A stretch of 64,000 nt of DNA from Crotophaga sulcirostris (taxonomy: Eukaryota; Chordata; Aves; Cuculiformes; Crotophagidae): assembly GCA_013397455.1 (NCBI GenBank), contig VYZB01000116.1, forward strand, positions 49,120-113,119. The letters are read 5' to 3'. A program made the position numbers and the translations under genes. The notes beneath the pieces are model-generated. The model saw nothing but the letters and a program-made list of their open reading frames with translations, was not told where the DNA came from and made no database searches. Shown here in pieces: positions 13,301 to 26,627 of this stretch. Each line of letters opens with the position of its first letter. Positions within the stretch are counted from its first letter, which is position 1.

Positions 13301-13722
13301 TGTGAAATGATATACAAAAAAGTACCATACAAAAGGTGTGGGGGTGGGGGGGAAGGATAGGCAGATAAGCACCAGAAAGGGGATATAAAAGCCCACTCCA
13401 GTAGAGTAGTGCCCTCTCTCTTAACCTGTTCTTCCACTGCAACTGTTATATAGTGCATTGTAAGTGGGATCATGAAGAGTAATGTGGAAAGGGTGCCTCT
13501 GAGTAGAAGACTGAAAAGTCAAATAAGTGCAAGAAAGGCAGAAAAAAGGGTGCTTTCATCATGCCAGACATGGGCAGTACTCTTACTCCTTTACTGTGGG
13601 TTCAAGTCTAATACATATTTGTATCAATGAGAATTCATCCATTGGCTTCACTGGCTTTAATTGTAGATCCCTGTATGCCTAAGGATTAGACAATGGAATT
13701 TTTTGAAACCTCATTATCCCAG
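10342..13722. other. Non-coding, no recognised feature
   Basis: Chance frames overlap on both strands at 11735-12240. Near 13338 there is a short G-rich run. No retroelement signature was found. Confidence 0.45.
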
Positions 13723-14158
13723 CATAGAATCATAGAATCATAAAATTACAGAATGACCAGAGTTGGAAGTGACCCACAAGGATCATCGAGTCCAGCTCCT
13801 GTTCCTGCACAAAACAACTCCAACATTCACACCATGTGTCTGAGGGCATTGTCCAAGTGCTTCTTGAATATTGTCAGGCTTGGTGTCATGACTGCTTCCC
13901 TGGGGAGCTGTTCCAGTGCTCCACCACCCTCTGAGTGAAGAACCTCTTCCTAATATCCAGTTGAAACCGGCCCTGACACATCTTCCTTCCATTCCCTCAA
14001 GTCCTGTCATTGGTCAATAGAGAGAGAGATCAGCATCTGCTCCTCCTTCCCTTGTGAGGAAACAGTAGACAGCTATGAGATCCCCTCTCAGTCTCCTCTT
14101 CTCCAGGCTGAACAGATCAAGTGACTTCAGCCACTCCTCATGATTTCTCCTCAAGACA
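13723..14158 (-). mobile_element. CR1 LINE 3' fragment
   Basis: On the plus strand it begins with two copies of an ATAGAATC-type repeat, the reverse complement of the CR1 3' tail. It continues through the GTTGGAAG...GATCATCGAGTCCAGC block into the reverse complement of the ORF2 C-terminus (the region giving [13 protein letters not shown], visible near 14080-14120). CR1 copies usually lack the 5' end and this one is truncated near 14158. The ORF is broken in several places. It is one of the more diverged copies. Confidence 0.85.
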
Positions 14159-17100
14159 ACACAGCAAGATGCGTTTGCGTAGGCAGGTTTTGGTCTCTGT
14201 TTCCAGATTCCAATTCTGCACATTTGCAGTTCCTTTTTTTTTCTACATTCTGTATGGTCCTGTCATAAATCTCCTTTTCAATACAAGGCAGTATGGAATT
14301 AAGGTGTGAGTAATAGCAAGAGTATCCATTATTCTATTAGAATATTATTCTAACATTCAATATTGTATTAGGAGAAAGCTTTTTGATTCCTGCAAATTTT
14401 GAGGATTAATCAAGTTTCAGCTCATCACCTGCACCATTAGCCTTAAGCACTATGAAAATCTTCTTCATAATCTACTGAACACAGACCCAGGTTAGTTAAA
14501 GGGAATTTTTCTTTCTGATATCACAAAATAATATTTAGTAAATTTGAATATGCAGTTCTAAGACTTTCCACGGCTGTGATTCACAAACAGATTGTCCAGA
14601 ATATACCTCCCTTCTACAATAATTACTGTCCTACCATAAAGACTATTCTGCATCAAAGGTTATTGCTTAAAAATATTTCTAACAGGCCCAGAAGAAAGCT
14701 GGAAATGTGTAATCCCTGGTTTTCATGAAGACAAATTGCATTTTAAAATTCTTCTAATGAAGCAGTATTCATCAGCTCTCCTTCATCTATCTTTTCAGAG
14801 TGAGTTTCAGTGCACAGATAAGAAGATTAATGCCTCTGAACTTTACAACACTTTTTGTGCCATTATAGTGGTACTCTAGTGAGATGAGTTAAATCAATAT
14901 GGTTGCTACTGAGTACAGCAATGTTTTTAAATATTATGATATTTGTCCCTTCTGCCTTTCTATTATAGGTCAGTAAAGATAAAATAAAGCTATTGTGAAT
15001 CTGATTGGAACTTTGAATCTCCTTTAATATTTAAGGACTCAATGAGCAGAAGGAGTAAGACAAAGACCATCAGTATAACAATTCTTCCAAGTTCATCTGT
15101 GGGTTTTATCATGCCAGTTTGTATGAATATATGCATCTACCAGACATGGGTTTTTTTCCAACATTTAGGGAGTCTGTATGTTTCTTCTTTTGAAACAACA
15201 GAATTTGCATTGAGTGTGTCCTCAGTATCCCACCACAGAATCCACAGTCAGCATCATTTGGATACTGAGCACCTTGTCACACAAATCCCATCTTTCCACC
15301 TGCCTTATTAGGTAACCTCAGAGAGCAAAGCTCTGGGAGAGTTGGTATTCAGACCAGAAAATGTCATGATTGCAGGTTTCAGTTGTTAAGAGCTGGAACG
15401 CACTCACTCGTTCTGACCTGTGTCTCATTCCACGTGCCTTCCCATGGACTTGAGTAAGACTGGTGCAGCATAAAGCACTAGACAGTAAAGATATAAGAAT
15501 CTAGTGAACAAAAGTAATATTGATGGAATTTGCAAAGAAGAACATTAAGTTAAACTTATTTTCAGGCATATAAGAGGTTTCCAATCAAAAATGAAATTAT
15601 GTGTTGTATTGTAAGGCATTTGGCAGAAAAATCAAAACCAATCTAATTACAATACTACTTCATAGACAGGAAGTTTATAAGGAAACATCTGCAGCCATTT
15701 TTTTAGATCAAAATATTTTGCTGAAGGTATTTAGCAAATAGTTTTAAATAATACACATAGCTGAGAAAATCACAATCTGTTTAGACTCCCTGGTAATGCT
15801 AAACTGCAGAGAACAAAAACTAATAGCATACGTGCACCAAAGCTGTGGCAAAATCTCATTTCACATGATGCATACGTGAAACTACTCCACTATTAGCAAT
15901 ACCATGAGGGTCAATCAATTTTTCTTTAAGGTAGTGAAAATTCAAGGTCACATAAAATAAAGCAGCTAAATAAAATCATAATCAAGCACTTAATTTTTAA
16001 CATCTATGTATATATATTTATATGTGCACATGCACAAATGAATCAGGGCTCCAGCACAATAGCACAATGTGCCAAGACTGTCAGTGACATTACAGGATGG
16101 TTTTTTATCTATAACTTGTCTTTTTTTAGAAGCAGTCTTAATTCAATAATTTTCCCTTGACAAACTAGTAGTCAGGAATATTTTTCAACTCATACAACTA
16201 AATGCGTCAGGTTATAGTTTGAATAGATTTCAGATGACAGGAATAACCCTTATATCTTTAAGGACATCAAAAAAAAAACCCGTTTTATAAAATGTATATT
16301 GGAACATCAGACAAAAGGCTAAATGCACACCAACCTAAATTTCCATATTCTTATTGCTGCGCAACAGAAAGTAAAAAAGTAGTGCCTAGTCATTATCATT
16401 TCTTTGTACTAGCAGAGCTGTTAATGGACCAAAACTTAACCACAGTACACAATGAACAAACTAGGGCTCCCTTCCAAAAATTCTTAGGTTTTATATATAT
16501 ATATGAATTTATAAAGCTATCAATTAATTTGCTATGTGGTATTATTGCCATTCCATTAGGAGCATCTTAATAGCTTTTTCAAACTTCCCCATAGACATCT
16601 ATATTACTGCTCCCATTTTGGAGGTAGCTTTTATTTGTCTCATATAGAAAGACCAGTGATAAAGAAAAACTATGTATTTTAAAATTATAAAAAACATTCA
16701 ATTGCATAATGATCGTACTTCAGATCTCCAGTCCGGAAAAAAAATCTCCTTTGTAAATTTTAGGAAAAATCCAACGGAAAAGATGATTCTTGCCACAGAG
16801 AGCTTATGAACTAAATGAAAACAACCAAGGAAAGATAAATATATTTGTAGATAGCAAGCAGAGTGGAGAGAAATGTTGTTTACCAACAGCTGAAAGAGTT
16901 ATAATAGCAAGATTTTTTTTCTTGTTTTGGTAGTTATTATGTCAGACTGGCCTAAAGAAGGTCTTAAAGAAACAATGAAGTTGTTTCTGCAGTTCTTCCA
17001 ACTTTAGGTGGCAAGAGCTGAATATTTGGTAAAAACTTGATTTTGGTCTAGGATGCATGGCCTAAAGAGGCTACTTTTAGAAGTACATAGAGATAGTTCC

Positions 17101-18229
17101 AAATATCCAGAGAACTAGAGCAATCTTTCCCTCCCACCCCATAACCATGGTAGGTTACAAGTAGTTGGTATAAACTTCAGCAAATAAAGTCAGTTTTCTA
17201 ATAAGAACATAGTAAAGGACAAAGACAATTTACTGGGCAGGCTCTTAGTTCTTGGTCTTTCAGACAGGATAGGCCTAGTCTAAGGATTTTAAGTCTGGTG
17301 ATTGTTAAGACAGAAGTGATAGACTGAAAATGTGAGAGTCGTGGAAGTAAACACCACTAGTTTTTTTTAAGGTGTCTGAGAAGAGGGAGTTAGTAAAGTA
17401 TCAAGTTGTAGTATGGTCTCACCCATGTGATTGATAGAAAAATGCTCTTTGTAACAGAGAAGGCTCTAAGTGGGGTGGGATTTTACTCCCTCAGGCCAGG
17501 GAAAGTCTCCTCAAGGAGGTAACCCAAATAAGTGATCCAACTATATGCAATTGCTATGTTTTGTTCTGGGATATCTGCATTAGCATAAAGATCTGCAAAA
17601 TGATCTATCGGGTAGTCAGCTCCTCATCAAATTTATTTCTGTGGATCCTCATTTGTGTTGTTTATTTGAAAAAATATTGAAACTCAGCAAAATTCTCTGC
17701 ATGCATTAGGCAGCAGGTCAGACTTAATGATCAGAATTATCCCTCCTGGCATTAAAATTATTAAATCCTGAAGCATATGAATATATATTGCACTTAAAAA
17801 ATGAGCCAAATATTCTAGTTTACAACAAGCAAATGCAAATATGCTATGCATAGGGCTTAAGCCTAGTGTTTTGCAGTATAACAGTATAGCACATGCACCA
17901 GTACAATATACATGAAAAATCATATTAATGTATATACGTTATCTAAATTTCAATTTTTTAAATGTATATATCTCTGATTATTTCTGAGATCAAACAATAT
18001 ATAATAGAATAACTAGTTTAGAACAGACATCTACATTTTAGTCATAAAAGAAAAGTAAATTTAATCCTATCCTCATTGTTGGATTAAAATATCCAGGGGT
18101 TTTAGTAATGTCTAGATCCTTTCACAGACAGCTAATTTTAGTTGTTTAGCTTAATCATAAACAATTTGTATGTAATGCTACATAAAACGTAATGAAAAAA
18201 AGACACAGGCAGTATTTGGAGAAGAACAC
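14159..18229. other. Non-coding, AT-rich, no recognised feature
   Basis: Contains short TA-rich runs at 16008-16025 and 16494-16505. No open frame with motif support and no repeat family recognised. Confidence 0.45.
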
Positions 18230-18410
18230 AGAATCACAGAATAATCCATGTTGGAAGAGACCTTAGGAATTCTCTGGTACAACCTGCTGTTCAAAGCAGG
18301 TTTAGCTGTGAGATCAGACCCCAGTGCTGAGTACTTTCTCCAGCAGAGCTTTGAATATTTCCAATGATGGAAACTGTACATCCTCTCTCAACTGCCTTTC
18401 TGGTCAATAT
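18230..18410 (-). mobile_element. CR1 3' end fragment, diverged
   Basis: AGAATCACAGAATAATCC followed by a TTGGAAGAGACC block and then CTTTGAATATTTCCAATGATGG correspond to the reverse-complemented CR1 3' region. The similarity fades within about 180 bp. It is too short and eroded to assign a subfamily. Confidence 0.75.
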
Positions 18411-19950
18411 GTAGCATATTTAGAGAAGAAAGAGTTTTTATGTTCACATATAGGTATTTATTAAAAGTGACAGATACTTTAAAATATAGTTGCTTATATT
18501 GGTTAGGGATTTCCTGTTCCTTTGTTGACACGTTGCTATTGATTTATGATATGGTGTATGATGCGGTTGAACAAGTGCTTAGAGATCTGAGTCAGGATAA
18601 GAATATATTGCGCTAAAGAAGGAATAAATCAAGAATGCAGTCTTTAATAAGCAGTATGATCATTTAAAACTGGTGACGTGAGACTTTATAAAAAAGGAGG
18701 GAAAAAAGGAAAATAAGTTTTAAACAGATAAATATAATGTGGAATGATAAAAAATGACAATTGAGTGTGCTATTCTGAGAACTACAAGCTTTAAATTGAC
18801 AACAAATACCCAGATCATTTGAAAAACTGATCAATACAAAACATTTGTCCTTAAAATGCTAACATAGGTATCATTGGGAATACCTGTTAGGACAGTCCTA
18901 TGTGTCCCAAGTGAGTCACACAGTGCTCTCTTGTCTCAGTGGTCTGCTTCAGGGATCTGTCAGATTCTAGGCTCCTGATTCTGCACAGAAATTCACAGAA
19001 AATATAGATTTATTGTTTTACAAATTTATTAACTAACCTATATTACTAGAAAATCATAAAGCATGTAAAAAAATCAAAAGTATAATGATTAGTATCAAAT
19101 CCTTAAAGTAACCTAAATATCAGATTAAGTCCAACGTATTTAAATTATTAGGTCACTGAAGTGCTACATTATCATTTGAGAAGACAGCAACCTTATTTCA
19201 CTATCAGCTATAAAAGTGATTGAATATTGTCAGTCTCCATTCCAAACAATATATATTTATAGCACTTTCAGCAATATGCTTGGCTGCGTGAGGGTCAAAT
19301 CACTGCCAAGTTTAAACTAATGCCAGATAAGGCAGTCTGCCCAAATTATAGCTCCTCATTTTAAGCAGGTCCTGTGCTATACACAGGAAGACACATTACC
19401 TGATTGTAGAATTCCACCTGACTTGAAAATCTATGAATCTAAGATACTTCATCTCTTCCCTGTCAGAACAGGGTTTCAATAAAACATCCCAATACAAACA
19501 TCCCAAGGTGACACAGATTGTTACATTTCAAATTCACATGACAAATTTAGGTGAAAACAACACGAGCTCTCAAGATTAAACATACAACTTCCAACCTACG
19601 AAATATATGCATGTGTGATCTTTTAGACAGCAAAGTTGTTTACCCAGGGGCTGTTTTAAGTGTATGAGGAACTGCCTTGTCAGCCCTATTTTCAGATAAA
19701 TCCTGTAAGAAATAAACATCCCCATACATATACCTATCACCAATCACTTCTTGCATTAACGCAAGAATGCTGCTTGAGTCCTTACCCTGATAAGCAAGAG
19801 GGGAAACAAGTATTGACCAGTATGGTTGTCATTACAAGGAGATATTGTTAAGATTACACTTGGGTTTCACTGGCTTTTATGTTTAAGGGGTGGATTCTAT
19901 GGATCTAAAGGGAGCTTTAGTTCTGTACAGGTGTCAAATATTAGATGTTT
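18411..19950. other. Non-coding, no recognised feature
   Basis: AT-rich sequence with only short chance frames. A block near 18930-18980 faintly recalls the CR1 PQGSVL region but is too short to call. Confidence 0.45.
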
Positions 19951-20170
19951 AATTCTCATGGAGTATGGGGTGGAAGGGACCTTAAAAACCATCCAGTTCC
20001 AGCTACCCTGGGCAGAAGCAGTTGGCCCTGCCATGGGCAAGGACACCTTCCACTAGACCAGGCTGCTCAAAGACACATTCAACCTGGCCTTGTAGAGTTC
20101 CATAGAGGGAGTATACACAACTCTGAGCAACTTGTTCCAGTGCCTCGCTGCCCTCACTCATGACAATGCT
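19951..20170 (-). mobile_element. CR1 3' end fragment
   Basis: The TGGAAGGGACCTTAAAAACC block, then CCATCCAGTTCCAGC and CAACCTGGCCTTG, is the reverse-complemented 3' region of a CR1 subfamily that is also present at 45761. The terminal octamer repeat is lost. It ends in a region matching the CAACTTGTTCCAGTGCCTC block. Confidence 0.8.
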
Positions 20171-21228
20171 GATGGACCCTTCTCAAGACTCACTGGGACA
20201 CAGGAGGATGCCCTTTCTCAGATGTGATGTCATAGGCTGAGGTCAAGAAGTGGTTTGTCAGCTCTATCACAGTCACTGCATTCAGGATCTTCAGTTCCTC
20301 CTGTTCTTTCTATTTTCGAAGGTAGAGGTTGAGAAGAGAAACTCTTCTCATGGAGAAGAATCAGCATAAGACACAGTCATGAGAAAAAGGGGTCCAAGTC
20401 TATGATCTTTGTGTAAAAGAAAAGAAATTCCCATCCAATAACTAGGGGCTTGAAATTCCACAAATCTAGAAATAAAAACAGTAAGTTAGCTAAGTATTTT
20501 GAGATATTTGAGGCGACAATCTACAAATATTAAAAAATAGCAACAGGAAAGTAAGAATAAAGTTATCTAGAATACATTAGTCAATTTTGTTCAGTCATTC
20601 TTTGAGAGGGATAGTTCCAGTGTTGCATTTACATTTCGATCCATTTTCATATTTCAGTATTTGGAAGTTTAACTTGATGTTTCAAAAACTAAAGTTTAAA
20701 TCATCCAGAAAAGATGGATTTTAACTTGACCAAAGTAAAAAGTTTTCTATTCCAAAAAGTCGAAAGTTAGATTGGCAGTTTTCATGTTAGACCTATCTAC
20801 CTTACAGGAAAAGATATGTGTTGGAATTCCTATTCTGATTTTGTGTGAAAAGATTATCATAGCTCATTCAGCTGCCACTTTTATGTGTTCAAAACAGGAG
20901 AAACTCAAATGAACCACAGTTAGACATGATTGTTATTTATTATCACTGCAACTGATATCTGAATTAAAATAGGACAAACCCATCCAATTGACTATAAAGA
21001 TCAGAGGAGACGATACCAGCTAAACTCATTGCTCTCAAAAGTCTAAAACCTTAATTGCACTCTTTAGTAGGGAGGTAAATTCCAGATTTGGTTAATTTCT
21101 TTTTTTATTACTTTTTAATCTGATGAATAGGTTTTCATTTTTTATGAAGTCTAATAGATGGTTGATCTAATTTAAAACTTATAAATTATACAGTTATATA
21201 TAACGTAATTACAGTATATAAGTCTAAT
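20171..21228. other. Non-coding, no recognised feature
   Basis: Bases 20171-20360 may continue the CR1 to the left (a CTTCTCATGGAGAAG-like block) but are too diverged to assign. The rest is AT-rich without features. Confidence 0.35.
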
Positions 21229-21360
21229 AGACTGGTGATCTTTTTTAGATATTCAAAGAGTTGTTCAGTTCAGCACACCGTGAATGATTAATTTTCAGTG
21301 GTTATCTGGTCTAAAGTTGTGAATTGTTTAATATGAAATTGCCATGTGGATCACCAGTCT
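21229..21360. repeat. MITE-like unit with 12-bp inverted ends
   Basis: AGACTGGTGATC at 21229-21240 and its exact reverse complement GATCACCAGTCT at 21349-21360 enclose 108 AT-rich bases. The outer flanks are identical TAAT tetramers (21225-21228 and 21361-21364), which could be a target duplication. No coding capacity. A degenerate relative of the arm, CTAATAGATGGTTGATC, lies upstream at about 21152-21168. It may be a non-autonomous DNA transposon or simply an inverted repeat; I know of no named family that matches. Confidence 0.35.
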
Positions 21361-24300
21361 TAATAAGTGGCAAAAGTGGTTCAATTAATTATCAATATCT
21401 CTTTAAAAGGGAATGAACATTAAGATACTTGAATGAAAAATGGAAACCTTTTTTTTTTTACAGTAAAGGCTGCAGCTCCTTTTCAAACAATAAAAGATGT
21501 AAACAACAAAAGGCAAATAACAAGAACCCCCCTAAAAAGTGGTTATCATTTATTCAAAAAGGCAGGGAGAGTCCACTGTATTTTCTTTTAAAAGTAACAT
21601 TTCATGCCATTTAGGGCATTCTTCCATCACTTACTATCTTCAGGTTTTTTGACCTTAGGGGAAAAAACCCCAACAAATTACTTTTTTTGCAAAATACCTT
21701 ATTCTGTTGATTTGCTAATGGTGTTTCTTGAAAGACAGGACATCTTTTGTATTTGAGGTAATTTAGTTTATTTACCAACTCTAACCTAAATATTTCCTAA
21801 AATTATGCCATTAGCTGCACAGCAATAAGAACTGCTTACTCGCCCTTGCACCCATCAGCTTGAAACAACTGATAGTCCATGAATACTCTTTTGATACACA
21901 AATGTGTGACCATGTCAATATATATCTTCTAAGATTATTTTGGTTCAGGTGAATGTAAGCAACTGGAACTGTACCAAAAACAATGAAGTTAAAGCCTGCT
22001 CTCTTACTAATATTTTCTCGAGCCTTCGACCAGATGTAATTGATTTAGGGCTTCATCGTTATCAGTCATTCAGAATAAGACACCACACCTTATCTGCTGA
22101 AACTGTAGGAATATTTTGACAATCCTAATGTTTCATTTTACAAAATGAAAAAATTAGCTTAATAAAAAACACAACAAAAAATGACAAAATGGTGCAAAAG
22201 GACACTGTCATCCTTCATTCCTTTTCTAGTAAAAGACCATATTTAGGTAAAAGGAAAAAACCCACACAAACTTTAAGAGAGGCTGAACACTGCTACTAGC
22301 AGGTAAAACTATTCTGAAATTGCAAAGTTTGTGATATGAACCTCAAAAGCTGTAGTTATCATAGAAGACAGCATTACAATTGCAATCTACTCTCAGTCAC
22401 CAAACCTGGTACATCTGGATCTGAAATATATTAAGAAGAAGTTACATATGTGAAGCAGCAGTACACTTATTACAGCCAGTGGAGTGAGACAAAGATCCAC
22501 TCTGTACTACTAACAGTAACAGAGGGAAGAATTCACGCAACAACAAGCTTCTGAAGGAGTTGTTATACTTGATAAAGTGTATGAATTTTATACTGCTGTC
22601 TATTCCCATCCTTTCAAATTCCTCTTAAGAAGTTATAACTTTTACCTTATCCTCTTTACTTTTCCTTCCTATGATTAAAAAGAGTAAAAGCACGTATCGT
22701 CCACAAAAATACCCAATGCGGATGTATCATCTTTGATTTACTCAGCATTAATCCTCGCTTTCTTGGCTAAAAGATGTTGACTCCAAGAAAATAAATATTA
22801 TATTGTCCAAAGCACTGGTAACCTGCAAACAGTCCTGCAAGGCTCGAGTATGCCGAAGTCTTGTAAAAACAAAAAAATCATTAACTGAAGTTTCTGAAAA
22901 GTGTATGTTGTTCACTTCTGATTTATTGAACATCAGTAGCACAGCATAAAATTCAAGCTTTTCTCCTCAGCTATTAGAGACTTACGTAATTAATGAAAAC
23001 CAACAGTCTTACTTCATACTTATCCCCCAAATAAGAAGCTGTAAAGAAGGAAAAGCATATTAACTCAGAGTGCTGCACCTCTGCAGAGGTGCAATTTAGA
23101 GATTCTCTAGCTACTTCTGTGTTTAGTAAATTCAACTGTGTCAGGGACTGCTTCTTGGGCTGGGTACTCAATGACAGTTTAAGCCTCTGAGAATAGAAAT
23201 TGAAGTACAAAATGTAAAAAGACAAATCAAAATACTTTAGACTATTTTAGATGTCACAGATCTCTATGCTCTTCTGCCATAATTTATCTATTGGTCCTTC
23301 ACTTTCTTCAGCATGTGTGAAAGGTTTCTAGGAAGCCCAGGATCCCCCCATCTTACAGCCTTTCTTCCCATCATGGATAAACTCTGCCTCTTCATGCTCC
23401 CATATATCGTCTCTTCACTATAATTACCATTCCTTCAGCTCTCACTTGCTTTCTACCTCCTTTCTTAGCCTCTGAGACTAATAACCTCCTGTTATAATTT
23501 AGGCACCCCTTTAAAAAGTGACCTGCTTATCAGCTTCAGCATTATCAAATTCTGTTTCAGTTTATCCACTGCTGGTTACCTGCCCCATGGGCAAAGGAGG
23601 TTATGTGGTTAATAATCTCCTTTCAAGGACAATCAGATTTAAACAAACAAACTAACAGGATTTAGCAGCTCCTCTATAAGAGAAGAGAAGGCAGATATAT
23701 CTCTCAGTCAAAACTGAGCTTGTCATTTGTCACAGAAGTAATATTTTGGAATTTTATTCCAGGTAAAAACCAGCTTCTACTCAAGTGAATTACTAAGTTG
23801 CATGACATTCAAAGAATCAACATATTTTTTAAAAATGGGTCATCTAAATGACCTAATACAATCCCATCTCTAGCTTGTCTGTTTTCATAACGTGAAACTG
23901 TGGAGATTAGGGAATTCAAACACAGGCAATGCAATTTCCATCAACCTTTAGGATCTTAATACCAACCCGCACTAGTGACAACAGATTTTTCGCTTTTCCC
24001 AAATATTTGTTTTGTGACATATACACTGCAAGAACTAAACTTTAATTCCATTTTCTCTGTTCACCTTCCTGCTTTAAATATTTATATTACAAAACCACAA
24101 CTATCATGGTCACTGTAAGTTCACTGAAGGGTTAAAAACTGAATTGAAGGACATTTCCCGAGGAAGTTTCTATGGACAAGTTTGAAAATGACCATAGAGT
24201 AATCTCAATCTTTACTGCATTTATCTAAAATTAATTTTTAAAAGCTATTTATTTAGATTTAAAAAACCCCAANCAAATTCAATCTTAAACAAAAAATATT

Positions 24301-25115
24301 ATTCTGCTTGGTTTTCAGTGTAATTTTGAAGCCATATTGAGCTCCTCCTGTTTTTGCAAATCGTTTTGACTTTGAGAAATTTACAGTATTAAAATGTTTT
24401 AGCTTAGAAACTGGCAAAGGATGATATGCTTTTAGGTAGAAAAAACACGAACAAAACGGAATACCTTATATATTTGAGAATTAATAAACATCTTCAACTA
24501 GAAGTTAGTATTTCCAGTATTAAGATCAATAAAACAGTCTGGACATCTTGTTAGGTAAACAGGTCCTCATATTTAATAAATAACCAAATAAAACATACAA
24601 AAACTAAAATTTAGGATTATTTCTGACCAGACATACCTGCTTTTATCTTTGCCAAAGAAAAAATACCTTTAAAATAGCTAACAACTCCCTGAAAGCAGAA
24701 TAAATAATAGTCCAAAGAAAGTGTCTTCATCTCCTTAAAAAAAACATCTACAACACAAACAAAATTAACATCTTTTTTTTTTTTTTCCTGTCATCCTGGA
24801 TGTGTCTTACAATGGTGAAGGTAATATCCAATTGATTTTGTCTTACTTTCACCAGATCCTGGAAGAAATGGTGTCTAGTCATGATCAGAGGTAAAGTGAA
24901 AGTAGATAATAATTTCTTTTTAAAAGCTATGTTGTTGAGGGGATTAATTTGAAAAACAATTGCATCCTCTGTTTAAATAAATCACGTGGAATTGCCCAAT
25001 AAAAATGATACATCTTGTGCCATCACAAAAAATATACAACTTTCTTCAGAAAAAGCCAGTCTAGCACTTTGGGGAAAAAGCATCTATGTGAAAAAAAGTG
25101 ATGAACTTTCATTCA
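21361..25115. other. Non-coding, AT-rich, no recognised element
   Basis: Holds the perfect palindrome listed separately at 23074, a TTCATTTT-AC-AAAATGAA dyad at about 22132-22149, a T run near 24772-24786 and an ambiguous base at 24273. No gene or retroelement is recognised. Confidence 0.45.
23074..23093. repeat. Perfect 20-bp palindrome
   Basis: TGCACCTCTGCAGAGGTGCA is its own exact reverse complement with no spacer. It is flanked by ordinary AT-rich sequence and no repeat family is recognised around it. It could be a dimer binding site or a random dyad. Confidence 0.6.
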
Positions 25116-25149
25116 TTTGTTGTTGTTGTTTTTGTTGTTGTTGTTGTTA
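25116..25149 (+). repeat. (TTG)n microsatellite
   Basis: About ten TTG/TGT units with one T-rich interruption. Confidence 0.9.
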
Positions 25150-25477
25150 AAGATACACATCCTCTATATTTCTTATCCCTGGGAAATATGAAATTGATTA
25201 AATGAGAGAGGCCTGTGGCAGAGTGGAGAACTCTGATCAACAAATGAAAGCAGCTGGTGCATTCATCCACATCACCAGGCTGTGCAAGAAATTTGTAAAG
25301 TGGGCTCAAGGAGGAGTGTAGACCTGAGCAAACAGGTCTGATTCCCCGTTCTTGTTGGTTCTGAGAGGCTATGTAGAACAAATGGAATAAGTCAGGCAAT
25401 ATAAGACTTAACATCAGTTTTGACTGGGTATCTCAAGGATCTGTCCTAAATGTTGTAGTGTTTGGTTTCAAAACTAC

Positions 25478-26627
25478 TGTCACTGTTTAGCCCCGACTCA
25501 GCTAATCTCAGTGGCTAAAACCATGCAGTTGAGCCCCCAGTTCCCTCCCCTTCCATCCCCAGGGGAAGGGGAGAGGAAAAATGAGAGGAAAAAGGCTTGT
25601 GGTTTGGAACCTAAAACTACAGCTTTAATGAAATTATACTAATAATAATGATGAAAATAATTAGAAAGTAATGAAATATATACAACTATATGAGATTGTG
25701 CTCCCACCCCTCTATGACTGTACATCACCACAAACGCTGTAGAGCAGACAGGAGGGAATGGGTCCACAGCTAGGAGGGAGCTGACCTCAGGAACTGGATC
25801 TGGAATCAGGAGCAACCAAACAGACAAGGTCCTCAAGGGACTTTCAAACTGAAGAATTAACCTGGCGGGAGGGGGTGGGATGNGGGGGTGGAGGGGGGTG
25901 AGGTGCCGCGTCCCACTTAAAATGAGCTCTTTGGAATCACCGGCGTCGCGTGAAGAGTGACAGAAATTACTCAGGAGGAGGGCGTGAACAATATTTTACT
26001 AAAAGGTGCGTGCTCTGAAACACTGGATACAAACAGTCAACGACCCATACACGATACAGCACCGGCAAGAAACCACAAAAGCTAATCTTAGCACAACAAT
26101 CCACAACTTAGAAAGCACTGATAACACGTAGCTAATACTGATGACAATCTGCTTAACGGAACCGTAAAACATAAAATAGAACCTGATGCTGTTGGAGTCA
26201 AAACTAAACACCAAAAACACCTGTTACAGCCACACTTGTAGAAAAAAAAAAAGTAAAAGAGTATGAGGAGAGAGAAAAAAAAGAGAGGAAGAGATAAATA
26301 GTTTATAAGAGGGACAGAAAGATGAACAATAATCACCACCTCCAAGGCCTCGCGTGTTGTAGCACCTGTTTCTTTGTCCTGTAGATCCAAGAGGATGGCG
26401 GGTGTCCACAAGCCCACACGTGTGTTTTAAACTCCCTGTCCTGGCCTCTCACCTGGGTCAGGTGGCAAATCAGGTGACAGGTTGAGACATGCCCTTCCCA
26501 TCCCCACCCCCCCAAAACTCATCCAGTCTGTCCACTCGGTGGGGGTCGCAGGGTCGCAGACATTTTAACCCATGCCAGGCCGGGTCCATGGGGGGAGGAA
26601 GAGGGAATGGGAGGGAGGAAAGTGACA
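25478..26627 (-). mobile_element. Probable LTR or retroviral block, CpG- and G-rich
   Basis: The block starts TGTCACTGTTTAGCCCC and ends GAAAGTGACA, so its ends are a perfect 6-bp inverted pair (TGTCAC/GTGACA) of the TG...CA type. The left edge resembles the TGTCATGGTTTAACCCC edge of the solo LTR at 3824. Inside are an AGCTTTAATGAAATTATAC region, a G-rich tract with an ambiguous base (25883), several CpG sites in a neighbourhood almost free of them, and an A/G-rich tract at 26235-26300. Length is 1150 bp. The flanks (ACTAC before, GGAAG after) do not match, so there is no target duplication. It may be one LTR or two adjacent pieces. None of the frames shows a viral motif. Minus orientation is inferred from the similar edge. 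Confidence 0.5.

Noticed and set aside
25430..25462. Possible CR1 QGSVL remnant (CTCAAGGATCTGTCC)
   Set aside because: Only about 20 bases resemble CR1 and the flanks do not continue the alignment.
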